Of a stretch of 64,000 bases of DNA, positions 41,841-51,269 are shown in pieces. Made by a program: the position numbers and the translations under genes. Each line of letters begins with the position of its first letter. Position 1 is the first letter of the stretch. This DNA is from Ktedonobacter racemifer DSM 44963 (GTDB lineage Bacteria > Chloroflexota > Ktedonobacteria > Ktedonobacterales > Ktedonobacteraceae): contig NZ_ADVG01000004.1 of NCBI RefSeq assembly GCF_000178855.1, forward strand, positions 1,984,001-2,048,000. Direction: 5' to 3'. The notes beneath the pieces are model-generated. The model saw only the letters and a program-made list of their open reading frames with translations. It did not search any database and had not been told where the DNA came from.

Positions 41841-42083
41841 CGTGCAGGATAACTCCACTACCCTGTGGTATGAGATCAACTTCTCCCATCGCCAGGCTTG
41901 GATCCCGGCCAGCGAAGTCACGATCGTCCATGTCACACAGACCCAACAAATTCAGAAATAGACTTACAAGAGGAACGGGGTATAAGCGTACTAATGAAAT
42001 GTGCAAGTAATTCTGACCATGGCCCACCTTTGTGGAGTGAGGAAACTTGAAAAGAGAGAGCTTCACCAAGGAGCGTGAGCATC

Positions 42084-42206
42084 ATGGCAAAAGAGCAAAA
42101 GACGTCTACCAAAGAATTTAAGGTGGAAGCGGTCCACCTCGTGCATTGTATCAAATACGTAACAAATTTTATCTTTGAATACATTTATCTACAGCAAGAT
42201 ATATAA
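42084..42206 (+). pseudogene. Truncated IS3-family OrfA
   Basis: 40 codons after AAGGAGCGTGAGC: MAKEQKTSTKEFKVEAVHLV, the helix-turn-helix start of IS3-type OrfA, then unrelated residues (HCIKYVTNFIFEYIYLQQDI) and a stop. The homology ends at about 42147, so an insertion or deletion removed the rest. Confidence 0.65.
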
Positions 42207-42274
42207 TTCAAGGGAGAGAAGGCAGTAAGAGTCAAGGCAGATTGAATGGTTCATAGCGAGGAAGGAGAAGGCAT

Positions 42275-43255
42275 ATGCGACTTCTCTTCGTTGGCGATGT
42301 GATGCTGGGGCGGCTCATAAATCAGATTTTAATGGAAGAGCCTCCAACCTATCCGTGGGGGGATACATTATCTCTTTTCCAGCAGGCAGACGTGCGCATC
42401 TGTAACCTCGAATGTGCCCTGGCGGATCATGGATCGTTCTGGAGAGCGACCCCCAAAGTGTTTCACTTTCGCTCAGATGCAAAAAATGTAGATGTCCTCA
42501 AGGCGGCTCATATTACTGCTGTGTCGCTTGCCAATAATCATGCTCTTGATTTTCATTACGAAGGATTATTTGAGACGCTTGAAGTGGTGCGTGCTGCTGG
42601 CATTTACACTGCGGGGGCTGGCCGAAAGAAGACTGAGGCCTCCGAAGTGGCGGTGTGGGAAGCACAGGGGAAAAGGTTGGGGCTGATCGCGTTGACGGAT
42701 AACCAGTCAGAATGGGAGGCAACTGAAGAACTGCCCGGAGTGTGGTATGTGCCTATTGACTTGAAGGATGAGCGGGCCGGAGAACTCTTGGAGATCGTCA
42801 GGAAAGCGAAAGAGAAGGTGGACCTGCTGATCGTATCGGCTCATTGGGGACCAAACTGGGGTTATACCCCTCCAGCGGGGCAGGTCCCCTTTGCGCATTC
42901 TTTGATCGAGCAGGGAGCTGACATTGTTTTTGGCCATTCCGGTCATGTAGTGCGCGGAATCGAGCTGTACAAAGAGAGACCGATTCTGTATTGCGCTGGT
43001 GATTTTATTGACGATTATGCGGTTGATCCTATTGAGCGCAACGATCTTAGCTTCATTTTTCTGATGGAGGTAGAGGATCAGAGGATCAGGGGGCTACGGC
43101 TCTATCCTACGGTGATTCAAGATTTTCAAGCACGGCGAGCGTGGGATCAAGAGAGGGAGATCGTGGTGGCGACAATGCAGAAGCTCTGTACGGAACTGCG
43201 AACATCAACCGTATGGAATGAGCAGGATGCGTTTCTAGAGATCCAGATATATTAA
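42275..43255 (+). CDS. CapA family protein (poly-gamma-glutamate/capsule type metallophosphatase)
   Basis: 326 residues. Metal-binding motifs of the CapA calcineurin-like fold: LLFVGDVMLGRLIN, ICNLECALAD, SLANNHALDFH, VSAHWGPNWGYTPP and VFGHSGHVVRGIELY. There is no signal peptide or membrane segment, so it may act inside the cell, unlike capsule-linked CapA. AGGAAGGAGAAGGCAT lies before the ATG. It is followed by a P-loop fragment and a heparinase-like gene in the same direction, which suggests polysaccharide or cell-wall glycan handling. Confidence 0.88.
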   Translation: MRLLFVGDVMLGRLINQILMEEPPTYPWGDTLSLFQQADVRICNLECALADHGSFWRATPKVFHFRSDAKNVDVLKAAHITAVSLANNHALDFHYEGLFETLEVVRAAGIYTAGAGRKKTEASEVAVWEAQGKRLGLIALTDNQSEWEATEELPGVWYVPIDLKDERAGELLEIVRKAKEKVDLLIVSAHWGPNWGYTPPAGQVPFAHSLIEQGADIVFGHSGHVVRGIELYKERPILYCAGDFIDDYAVDPIERNDLSFIFLMEVEDQRIRGLRLYPTVIQDFQARRAWDQEREIVVATMQKLCTELRTSTVWNEQDAFLEIQIY

Positions 43256-43274
43256 ACATGCGCATCTGGAAGCG

Positions 43275-43472
43275 ATGGATATGCAGCTTCGGAACGCGAT
43301 TGACGAACACACCAGCTACAACATTCTGTCTCTGTATGGATCAAGCGGAGCGGGGAAATCGACGGTGATGAGGCGGATTGCTTCCCGTTGCCGAGAGTCT
43401 GTACTCATTGGGAGAGGAAGAGAGGCTGGATTGAGAGATGAGCATATTTCCTGGAACCTATCAGACAGATGA
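43275..43472 (+). CDS. Small P-loop protein or fragment
   Basis: 65 residues with a clear Walker A, SLYGSSGAGKSTVMRRIAS, at about 20-38, but no Walker B or any other NTPase motif before the stop. It starts 19 bases after the CapA gene and ends 18 bases before the heparinase-like gene, so it lies in their transcript. It is either the broken start of an AAA or ABC-type NTPase or a degenerate ORF. The C terminus (GRGREAGLRDEHISWNLSDR) is not NTPase-like. Confidence 0.5.
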   Translation: MDMQLRNAIDEHTSYNILSLYGSSGAGKSTVMRRIASRCRESVLIGRGREAGLRDEHISWNLSDR

Positions 43473-43490
43473 TTAGAAAGGCAAGGGCAC

Positions 43491-45315
43491 ATGGCATCTT
43501 CTTTATCATCCATTTTCGGCGCGGCAGCACAACAACTGCAAAAACTGCTGCCCACGCGAGGTCTGGCTTTACCTGAAGTGGAGGAGGCGCGTTCAGCGCG
43601 GCAGCGGCTGGAGCATGCGCCGCAAACCCAGCGTGTGCTCCAGCAGACGGAGTTCCTGCTGGCCGAGATCGAGACAATCCCGCAGACCACCTATACAGCG
43701 TATCGCCTATTTCGCGAGAGTGGAGAGCGCAGTCCCTATGAGGCCGAGTATTTTCTCAAGCGGGCACGCCTCTCCGCCGCCGCTGCGTCTGTTCCTCGGC
43801 CAGACAGATTTACGCGAGGTTGTACAGGATTATCTCTGGAGCATCTGTGAGGAGAGCAACTGGGTGCTTCCGGCCCATGAGCGGGATCTGATCGATCTCT
43901 TTGTCGCCGAAACGGGCTATTTGCTGGCCGAAACTCTCCTCCTGCTCGGCGAGACTCTTAATGAGGAGGTGCGCCAGCGGGTCCGCTCGGAGATTGAGCA
44001 CAGAATTTTCGAGCCGTATCTGCGTTTCTTTCACCTGCATACCTGGTATCAGGGGGCGAGCAACTGGAATGGCGTTTGCAATAGTTCGGTCGCGGCAACC
44101 TTCCTTCTGCTGGAGCCGGAGCCGGAGCGAATACAGCGCGCCCTGGAAATTGCACTCACCGGGCTGCACACCTTTGTGGAAACGGCTTTTGCGGAAGACG
44201 GCAGCTCAAGCGAGGGGGTAGCCTACTGGCATTATGGCCTGTTCAACCTTGTGGCTCTCTCAGAGCTTTTGTACGCGTGTAGTGCTGGCCAGATCGATCT
44301 GCTCGCGGGCAAGAAGTTGAAGCTGATCGCGGCCTTTCCCGCGAAAATGCAACTCTCTGTCGCCAACTTTGCCAGCTTCGCCGACTGCGATGAATATGTT
44401 GGCTTTCATCCTGGCATCATCACGCGTCTGGCGCTGCGTACTGGCGAGTTAACTCTACTCAATCTGCTTACCCAGCCAGAAGACCCGGACAACAATTGGC
44501 GCCTGCCCATGATGCTGCGCGATATCCTCTGGTGGGACGGTAGCCAGCCTGCCTGCGTTCCACCAGAGGGCACTCGACTGCCAGCGGGCGGGACCGCGCG
44601 GCTGGTAACGCAAACTGAGCAGGGGGCGCCGGTTGTGTTGAGCGTCAAAGCGGGGCACAACGACGAAGAGCACAATCACAATGATGTTGGCAGCTTCCTT
44701 CTGCACGTCGCCGGCGAAAATCTGCTGACGGACCCTGGCCGGGGACTCTATTCGCGGGACTACTTCGGACCGCGCCGTTACGAGAACATTTTCGCCAATT
44801 CTTACGGGCACAGCGTCCCACGCATCGATGGCCTGTTGCAGGGGACTGGCCGCGCTTTCTCCGGAGCGCTCCAGGGAAGCGCGGACGCCAGCGACTCGGA
44901 TGGAGAAAAACGGATCGCGCTCGAATTTGCCGCAGCCTACCCCTGTCCAGATCTGCTTAGCGCCCGCCGCGAACTGTGTGTGATCACGCGAGGAGCCGGG
45001 GTGGGTGGTGTCTGGCTACACGACCATTTTCAGTTTGCTCAGGGAAGCCACCAGGTCGAAGAAGCCTTTATTACCTGGCTGGACTGCGAAGTCAACGGAG
45101 CCATTGCCATCCTCCACGGCCAACACCATAATTTGCGCCTGTCCATCGAACAGCCCCAGGGATTGCAATTCTGCCTGGAACACCTGGAAGAGCAAAGCCA
45201 GGCCAACCATAAAACGCAGGTACTGAAACGCCTGACCATTGCGCTGCCAGAGGGGTTAGAGGCCGATGTATATGTACGGATGCAGCTGTGTTGCAAAGAA
45301 AAGCTGATCTGTTAA
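43491..45315 (+). pseudogene. Heparinase II/III family protein, frameshifted
   Basis: Two frames make one protein of about 605 residues. The first (43491 to about 43785) encodes the N-terminal helices up to FLKRARLSAAAA. The second continues with RLFLGQTDLREVVQDYLWSI to the stop at 45315. The shift falls in CCGCCGCCGCTGCG near 43777-43787, a repeat prone to slippage or miscall. The body shows the heparinase II/III alpha barrel and beta domain: SNWNGVCNSSVAATFLLLEP (alginate lyase-like Asn/Tyr region), AYWHYGLFNLVALSELLYA, GHNDEEHNHNDVGSFLLHVA (catalytic His area) and DPGRGLYSRDYF. It would split uronic acid polysaccharides by beta-elimination. Confidence 0.82.
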
Positions 45316-45320
45316 AGCGA

Positions 45321-45391
45321 GGGAGAAGCAACGAGGGGGATTGTGGATCTGCAAACCTCTCACTTCAGCCCAGATCCCTCATCGCTCTCCC
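45321..45391. terminator. Bidirectional terminator-like foldback between convergent genes
   Basis: GGGAGAAGCAACGAGGGGGA(T) at 45321-45341 pairs, with small bulges, with ATCCCTCATCGCTCTCCC at 45374-45391. It sits between the ends of the heparinase-like gene (plus) and the GH15 gene (minus). Confidence 0.5.
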
Positions 45392-45407
45392 TTACAACGA
45401 CACATCG

Positions 45408-47282
45408 CTAGAGGCTGAGGTAGAGCTGACTTATTCCCTTCTTCATGGCCTCATCGACGCTGAGGCAGGCGTGGATCAGGGCCAGGTGGGTGAAGGCCTG
45501 GGGGAAATTGCCCAGGGCCTCGCCGGTCGCGGCAAGCTCCTCGGAGTAGAGGCCTAGATGATTGGCATATGACAGCAGGTGTTCAAGGGAGAGGCGTGCC
45601 TCTTCCAGGCGACCAGCCTGGGCCAGAACCTCTATCAACCAGAAACTACAGATGTTGAACGTTCCTTCGTGGCCCGCTAAGCCGTCATCGGCGGCCGTGC
45701 CGACATCATAGCGATAGACATGTGGCATATGCGTGAGCTCACGCTGAATGCATTCTATGGTCTTCACCATACGTGGATCGCGAGCATCCAGAAATCCGGT
45801 CAGCGCGAGCAGCAGCGCGCTTGCATCCACAGCCTTGCCACCGTAATACTGCACAAAACTGCCTTTCTCCTCATCCCAGCCTTTTTCCATAATCTCGTGA
45901 TAGATTTGCATACTGATTGCTTGCCACTTCTCCAGTGGGGCGGGTAGGCCTCGCTCGCGCGCGATACGCAGGGCGCGGTCAAAGGCCACCCAGCTCATCA
46001 GGCGCGAATGCAGGAAATATCTGGTCCCACCGCGTACCTCCCAAATGCCCTCATCCGGCTCCTGCCAGTGCTGAGCCAGCCAGTCGAGCTGCTGACAGAG
46101 CTGCTGCCAGCCCTTATAACTTGGACCCCGATAATGCGTATGGAGGTAAATGACATCTAGCAGCTCGCCATAAATGTCTAGCTGGCGTTGTGTGGCAGCG
46201 CCATTGCCAATCCTCACCGGGCGGCTCTGGCGGTATCCCTCCAGGTGGTCAAGATGAATTTCGGGCATCTCGTGTCCACCGTGGATGGTATACATGGGTT
46301 GGAGTTCTCCCCCCTCATGCAACTCATGTATCCGCGCGCCCAGCCAGCCCATAAAGTCTTCGGCCTCCTGAGTGAAGCCCAGAGCCAGCAAACTATCCAG
46401 GGTAAAGGCTGCGTCACGAAACCAGGTAAAGCGATAATCCCAGTTGCGCTCGCCACCGATGCCTTCGGGCAGGCTGGTGGTCGGCGCGGCCACAATGGCG
46501 CCTGTTGGTGCATACGTCAGCAGCTTGAGGGCCAGGGCGGAGCGCTGGACCGCCTCGCGCCAGCGCCCTTGATACTGGCATTGGCTGATCCAGCGCAGCC
46601 AATAGCGCCGCGTCTCCTTAAATTGTACGTCATATTCTGTCTGCGTTACCGGGTGAGGGAGAAGATCCTGGTCGCGTGCGCTATCCAGGGTAAAGATGGC
46701 GGATTGATCTTCGGTGAGCGTAAACGTTGCCAGTGCGCCCTGCTGCCCATCGTCGGTCAGAGGTACTGAGGAGGAGAGGGCCAGCGTCAAAGCGGGGCTA
46801 CGGAAGACGGCTCCATGCTTGGTCATTTCTAACGTGTGCGTGTCTCGGGCATAGTTAAAGGCGGGGCGGAAGGTGAGCTGGAAGGTGAGCGATCCACGTA
46901 CAATATGCACCATGCGGATGAGGTGATGCTCATGATGCTCACTTCCTCTCCGTTTGATGGGCATAAAATCGGTCACTTCGCCGACTCCCGCGCTCGTCAT
47001 AAAGCGCGTTATCAGGATATTTGTCTCGGGGAAATACATTTGCTTCGTACTCAACGGCTCTTCACCGACAGGAGCAATACGGAATGATCCTCCTTTTTCG
47101 GCATCGAGCAGCGCGCCAAAAACGCTTGGAGAGTCAAAATCAGGGAGACAGCACCAATCAATTGAGCCATTTTTCCCTACCAGGGCCACGGTGTAGAGAT
47201 CTCCAATCATGCCATACGCTTCAATCGGAAGATAGGAGATCTCTGTGGACGCCTGGACCCGTTTCGCTTGTGTTTTTGACAT
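45408..47282 (-). CDS. Glycoside hydrolase family 15 protein (glucoamylase/trehalase-like)
   Basis: 624 residues, no signal peptide. The N-terminal beta domain opens with IEAYGMIGDLYTVALVGKNG, SIDWCCLPDFDSPSVFGALL. The (alpha/alpha)6 barrel shows GGERNWDYRFTWFRDAAFTL (substrate-binding WDYR.TW.RD), DEGIWEVRGGTRYFLHSRLM (general acid Glu region) and AHEGTF-like GLAGHEGTFNICSFWLIEVL (general base region). GH15 enzymes split alpha-glucosidic bonds such as in trehalose, maltose or starch; which one is not readable. It lies downstream of a sugar-uptake operon on the same strand, separated by a long hairpin. Confidence 0.9.
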   Translation of the reverse strand: MSKTQAKRVQASTEISYLPIEAYGMIGDLYTVALVGKNGSIDWCCLPDFDSPSVFGALLDAEKGGSFRIAPVGEEPLSTKQMYFPETNILITRFMTSAGVGEVTDFMPIKRRGSEHHEHHLIRMVHIVRGSLTFQLTFRPAFNYARDTHTLEMTKHGAVFRSPALTLALSSSVPLTDDGQQGALATFTLTEDQSAIFTLDSARDQDLLPHPVTQTEYDVQFKETRRYWLRWISQCQYQGRWREAVQRSALALKLLTYAPTGAIVAAPTTSLPEGIGGERNWDYRFTWFRDAAFTLDSLLALGFTQEAEDFMGWLGARIHELHEGGELQPMYTIHGGHEMPEIHLDHLEGYRQSRPVRIGNGAATQRQLDIYGELLDVIYLHTHYRGPSYKGWQQLCQQLDWLAQHWQEPDEGIWEVRGGTRYFLHSRLMSWVAFDRALRIARERGLPAPLEKWQAISMQIYHEIMEKGWDEEKGSFVQYYGGKAVDASALLLALTGFLDARDPRMVKTIECIQRELTHMPHVYRYDVGTAADDGLAGHEGTFNICSFWLIEVLAQAGRLEEARLSLEHLLSYANHLGLYSEELAATGEALGNFPQAFTHLALIHACLSVDEAMKKGISQLYLSL

Positions 47283-47359
47283 AGGGGTTCCCTTCTCTCT
47301 GAAGACTGACTCTCAACTCTTCCTTCTCCTTGCAGTATAAGGCAGGCAAGAATTATCGC

Positions 47360-47430
47360 ACCAGCCCACCAGGTAGCCGCGTACGCCAGTAGCGGATCCG
47401 CTACTGGCGTACGTGGCTACCTGGGCTGGT
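47360..47430. repeat. Long near-perfect palindrome centred on GGATCC
   Basis: A 17-bp perfect core on each side with no loop (47380-47396 and 47397-47413) continues after one mismatch into AGGTAGCC/GGCTACCT and ACCAGCCC/GGGCTGGT with a 3-base bulge. It lies downstream of the TIM-barrel gene and upstream of the GH15 gene, both on the minus strand. Confidence 0.85.
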
Positions 47431-47449
47431 ATGCGGCTACAGGAGAAGT

Positions 47450-48283
47450 TTAAGCGTACTGCCAGTCCATGGCCTGGAGCATTTTCTGTAAGGCCTGAGA
47501 AGCGCGGCGGAAGAGATCTGGTCCGCTGAAACCCTTGTACTGGCTCGCATTGGCCAGGTGAGGTTCCAGTGAGAGAAAGCCATCATAGCCGTCGGCCCGC
47601 AGGCGCTGCAAAAGTTCGGACCAGCGCGCGGCCCCATCGCCCGCGGGTGTGACCTTGCCCTCGGCGTCGGCATCTTTCACATGGACGTAGTCGAGCCAGG
47701 GGCGGGTCGCCTCATAGGCATTGGGATAGGGCGTTTGTCCGCATTGGATGTAGTTCGCGGGATCCAGAATTGAGCGAAACGCTTTGTCGCCACAGTTCTG
47801 GAAAAGATCGACACAACGCGCGATGGTGTCACCATAGATGTCCTTCTCATTCTCGTGGAGGAGGACGACGTCCGCCGCGCGCGCGCGCGCGATCATTTCA
47901 TGTAGTCGCTTTAGCACCTCGTCGCGGTATGCGGGTGGATTGGCGGCGTCACTCCCTTTGGGAGGGTAGAAGGAGAACATACGGATAAAGGGTGTTTGCA
48001 TGACATGCGCGACCTCAATCGCACGCTCAAGACGCCGCAGGTGTTCGTCGAATGGGCTATCGATAGCGACTTTCCCGATGGGAGAGCCGATGCTCGAAAC
48101 GCCGATACCATGCGCATCCAGCTTCTCCTTAATGCTCTTCAACTGCTGGTCGCTGAAGTCCAGCACATTCGTATTCCAGGCACCACGCAGTTCCATGAAG
48201 TGAATGTTTTCGCTACTAAGGACGGCGATCTGCTCATCCAGATCGGGTGAAATTTCGTCGGCAAAGGCTGAGAGACGAATCAT
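47450..48283 (-). CDS. Sugar phosphate isomerase/epimerase family TIM-barrel protein
   Basis: 277 residues of the xylose-isomerase-like/AP endonuclease 2 superfamily: LSAFADEISPDLDEQIAVLS, IHFMELRGAWNTNVLDFSD, VVLLHENEKDIYGDTIARCV, SILDPANYIQCGQTPYPNAY, YVHVKDADAEGKVTPAGDGA, GFLSLEPHLANASQYKGFSG. The acids and His at these strand ends bind one or two metals. Such proteins isomerise or epimerise keto-sugars or inositol derivatives. Its ATG overlaps the stop of the upstream oxidoreductase (TAATG), so translation is coupled. Last gene of the uptake operon. Confidence 0.88.
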   Translation of the reverse strand: MIRLSAFADEISPDLDEQIAVLSSENIHFMELRGAWNTNVLDFSDQQLKSIKEKLDAHGIGVSSIGSPIGKVAIDSPFDEHLRRLERAIEVAHVMQTPFIRMFSFYPPKGSDAANPPAYRDEVLKRLHEMIARARAADVVLLHENEKDIYGDTIARCVDLFQNCGDKAFRSILDPANYIQCGQTPYPNAYEATRPWLDYVHVKDADAEGKVTPAGDGAARWSELLQRLRADGYDGFLSLEPHLANASQYKGFSGPDLFRRASQALQKMLQAMDWQYA

Positions 48284-49341
48284 TATAGCGTTACCTCCTT
48301 ATGTGTGCGGGACGATTCATAGATACCCAAAATGATCTCGACGGGATGCTTCGCGGCATAGCCATCAACGAGCGGGGTGCCATCCTCACGAATGGCCCGC
48401 ATCATATCGGCTATCTGCAAGGCATGGCTGTTCAGGGAGAGCGCAGAGGGTTCCTGGCCCGCCGCGGCGGCGGTCTCCGCCTTGGGGCGACCATGCTCTT
48501 TGGAGCCAACGCCGTACGCGCCAACCTCCTTGCTATCATCGCGGGCCAGGTGCAAATAGCCTAGCTGGTCGTCTTCAATAATCGCGGATCCCCTGGTCCC
48601 AAAGACCTCGACGCGGGTGCCAACGCCGGGATAGGCGGCTGTGGTGGCGCTGATGGTTCCCAGGGCACCACTAGCGAAACGCAGGACCGCGACCGCCACA
48701 TCTTCGGTCTCCATTGTATGCGCCAGCGTGTCCGTATACGCTTGAATGCTCTTTACTGGCCCCATCAACCACTGCAAGAGGTCAATCGAGTGGATGCACT
48801 GGTTCATCAGGATACCACCACCATCAAGCGCCCAGGTGCCGCGCCACGCGCCACTGTCGTAGTAGGCCTGCGAGCGCCACCAGGGGACAATGGCGTTCCC
48901 GAGCACCAGGCGGCCAAAAGCATGCTCCTCAACCAGCTTATGGACTTGTTGGGAGGCGGCATCGAAGCGGTGCTGGCTGATGACGGCCATTTTTACCCCG
49001 GTCTCGCGCTGCACTCGTAGCATCTCTTCAATGATTGGCAGCTTGATATCCATCGGCTTTTCAACAATGACATGCCGCCCGGAACGCATGACCTGGCAAG
49101 CGCCTTCTCCGTGATAGCCACTGGGTGTGCAGACATCGACGACATCGAGTTCCTCGTTTGCCAGCATCTCCTGCGCGCTACTATAGGGCTTTACCTGAAA
49201 TTCGTCCGCCAGCTGCTGGGCGTATTCAGGAACAATATCGGCGGTTGCGACCAGTTGCGCATCGGGCAGGCTGGCGATGGCTTTTGCGTGTGTCCGACCG
49301 ATTCCATTACAGCCAATAATGCCAAAGCGAATTTTTTTCAT
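48283..49341 (-). CDS. Gfo/Idh/MocA family oxidoreductase
   Basis: 352 residues from the ATG at 49341 (after AAAGGAAG). The N-terminal Rossmann fold has FGIIGCNGIGRTHAKAIASL, then VVDVCTPSGYHGEGACQVMR and the conserved EKP in HVIVEKPMDIKLPI. The C-terminal domain has GTWALDGGGILMNQCIHSID, where Asp and His lie at the active site. It oxidises a hydroxyl group of a sugar or inositol with NAD(P). With the next TIM-barrel isomerase and the ABC transporter upstream it makes a typical inositol- or rare-sugar-like catabolic set; the substrate cannot be fixed. Confidence 0.92.
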   Translation of the reverse strand: MKKIRFGIIGCNGIGRTHAKAIASLPDAQLVATADIVPEYAQQLADEFQVKPYSSAQEMLANEELDVVDVCTPSGYHGEGACQVMRSGRHVIVEKPMDIKLPIIEEMLRVQRETGVKMAVISQHRFDAASQQVHKLVEEHAFGRLVLGNAIVPWWRSQAYYDSGAWRGTWALDGGGILMNQCIHSIDLLQWLMGPVKSIQAYTDTLAHTMETEDVAVAVLRFASGALGTISATTAAYPGVGTRVEVFGTRGSAIIEDDQLGYLHLARDDSKEVGAYGVGSKEHGRPKAETAAAAGQEPSALSLNSHALQIADMMRAIREDGTPLVDGYAAKHPVEIILGIYESSRTHKEVTL

Positions 49342-49361
49342 TGTATTCTTCCTTTCTCTTT

Positions 49362-50228
49362 CTATCCCTTTACTCCGCCAGCGGTCAGCCCTCCAACCAG
49401 GTAGCGCTGGAAGACCATGTATAAGATGACCACCGGTAGGGCGCTCACGATGGCGGCCCCCATCAACTGGCCATACAGAGGCAAGGCCCCGCCTTCCTGA
49501 GCCGAACTGAAGGCTTGCAACTGCACGGCGATAGTTCGTGTTTCGGGAGACGTGAGTACGCTGGCAAAGAGTACGTCGTTCCAACCCGCCAGGAAGGAAA
49601 AGACCAGGGCAACCACCATGCCTGGAAGAGCGAGCGGTACAATAACGCGCCAGAGAGCCTGTAACCTTGTGGCTCCGTCGACGAGGGCAGCCTCTTCGAG
49701 ATCTACCGGTATGCTTCCGAGATACGAGACCATGAGCCAGGTAGCGAACGGGAGCGCGAACGTCAGATCGGTAATAATTACCGCTGGGTATGTTCCCACG
49801 AGCTTCAAATGAAGTAGCGCTTGTATTGAAGAGAACAGCACGAAAATCGGAAGCAGGAGCATTACACCCGGAACCGTTTGCAGACCAATGAGCGAGTACA
49901 GGTAAATGAGGCGTCCGCGAAACTTGAACCTGGTTATGACGTAAGCGGCACCAACAGCCAAAGCCACCGCAATCACGCTTGCTATTCCCGAGATAATCAG
50001 GCTATTGCTCATGCCTTGCGCGAGGCTTACCGTAGACCACATCTCAATATAATTGCTAAAAGCCCATTGGGACGGAATCAGGCTTCCAGTGCTGATCTCA
50101 GTATCTGGAGTGACCGAGAGCAAGAGTGTATAGGCTATAGGGATCAAAGCAATGGCCAGCAGGATCGCAATGACAACAACGCGTACTGGCAGCGGTAGGA
50201 TGTCCTGTGCATCTCTCTGTTTTCTCAT
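49362..50228 (-). CDS. Carbohydrate ABC transporter permease, MalG-like
   Basis: 288 residues, six membrane helices, EAA loop LEEAALVDGATRLQALWRVI and the usual end FQRYLVGGLTAGGVKG. GGGAGAGGCGACAGC precedes the ATG, which overlaps the MalF-like stop by four bases. Partner of the genes at 50225-51196 and 51270-52598. No ATPase gene is in the operon. Confidence 0.92.
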   Translation of the reverse strand: MRKQRDAQDILPLPVRVVVIAILLAIALIPIAYTLLLSVTPDTEISTGSLIPSQWAFSNYIEMWSTVSLAQGMSNSLIISGIASVIAVALAVGAAYVITRFKFRGRLIYLYSLIGLQTVPGVMLLLPIFVLFSSIQALLHLKLVGTYPAVIITDLTFALPFATWLMVSYLGSIPVDLEEAALVDGATRLQALWRVIVPLALPGMVVALVFSFLAGWNDVLFASVLTSPETRTIAVQLQAFSSAQEGGALPLYGQLMGAAIVSALPVVILYMVFQRYLVGGLTAGGVKG

Positions 50229-51196
50229 GATGCTGTCGCCTCTCCCAGGCGTAAAGCCCGAATATACATAAACCCAGGAATTAGCATGAGGATGAGTGTA
50301 ATCACGGACATAGCACCACCGATCCCAAAATCAAATGACTGGAATGAGGAAACATAGATATTGAGAGGCAGCACATCGGCCTGTACAGGAGGTGGCGTGC
50401 CGAATAGCACAAATGGCAAGGTGAAATTGTTGAAATGATGCAGCGTCGAGAGCAGCAGGGCAAGCCCCAGAAGGGGGCGTAGCTGTGGCAAGACAATTCT
50501 GGTAAGTTTCTGCCAGGAGTTTGCCCCATCTACCTCAGCGGCTTCATAGACCTCTTGAGGGATCGACTGCAACCCCGCCAGAACCATGATGTAGATGAAC
50601 GCCCACGAGGCCCAGACATCCGTAATGACCATGGCCCAGAAACTATTGGGCCCCAACAACCAGTAGGTGTTGATATCTGCTACATGTATCGCGGCAAGAA
50701 AGCGGTCAACCAGCCCGGTTCTGTTCAAGAACATCATGCGCCATACGAGCGCGGTCACAAACCCGGGCATCACATACGGAATTAGATACAGTGCGCGAAT
50801 AAGTGTACGGCCACGATACTGAGTATTGACAGTCAGAGCCGCCAGTATACCAATAGGTGTGATGAGCAGGGTCGTCAGCAAGGAAAAAGCGAGACTCACC
50901 CCTAGAGATGTCAGGGCAGAGGCTCCGATCACATTACCGGAGGTGAGGGCTGAGATGTAGTTGCTAAGCCCAACCCACGGGGCGTGAAGCCAACTCCGCA
51001 GTGTATACTGATCGAGATTCAGAAAGCTAATATATACGGCAATCAGAAAAGGAATGCCTATGATTGTGACAACCAATACAATACTTGGCCACATAAGCCA
51101 CAACGGTCGTCGGCTAGGGGCATTATTTCTACCGCGTTTAGGCCTCAGTGCCAAAGGAGTCGCTAGCGCTCTTTCTGAAATAGGTTGTATAGACAT
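50225..51196 (-). CDS. Carbohydrate ABC transporter permease, MalF-like
   Basis: 323 residues from the ATG at 51196, 8 bases after GGGAGG; a GTG at 51205 is less likely. Six helices follow a basic N terminus (RPKRGRNNAPSRRPLW). EAA loop: VYEAAEVDGANSWQKLTRIV. It forms the pore with the MalG-like protein. A small hairpin at 51219-51244 separates it from the binding-protein gene. Confidence 0.92.
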   Translation of the reverse strand: MSIQPISERALATPLALRPKRGRNNAPSRRPLWLMWPSIVLVVTIIGIPFLIAVYISFLNLDQYTLRSWLHAPWVGLSNYISALTSGNVIGASALTSLGVSLAFSLLTTLLITPIGILAALTVNTQYRGRTLIRALYLIPYVMPGFVTALVWRMMFLNRTGLVDRFLAAIHVADINTYWLLGPNSFWAMVITDVWASWAFIYIMVLAGLQSIPQEVYEAAEVDGANSWQKLTRIVLPQLRPLLGLALLLSTLHHFNNFTLPFVLFGTPPPVQADVLPLNIYVSSFQSFDFGIGGAMSVITLILMLIPGFMYIRALRLGEATAS

Positions 51197-51218
51197 CTTT
51201 GTCACCTCCCAGGGTTAT

Positions 51219-51244
51219 GAGACTCGCACCTGGGCACGAGTCTC
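51219..51244 (-). promoter_or_regulatory. Hairpin between binding protein and permease genes
   Basis: GAGACTCG / CGAGTCTC, 8 bp perfect, 10-base loop. It could damp read-through or stabilise the binding-protein mRNA, as hairpins at this place do in other sugar operons. Confidence 0.45.
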
Positions 51245-51269
51245 CTCTACTCCATGCAGGGCTCAATCC

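Noticed and set aside
48283..49584. Long N-terminal extension of the Gfo/Idh/MocA protein
   Set aside because: The extra 81 residues are not protein-like; the ATG at 49341 has a good ribosome site and starts exactly at the Rossmann strand.
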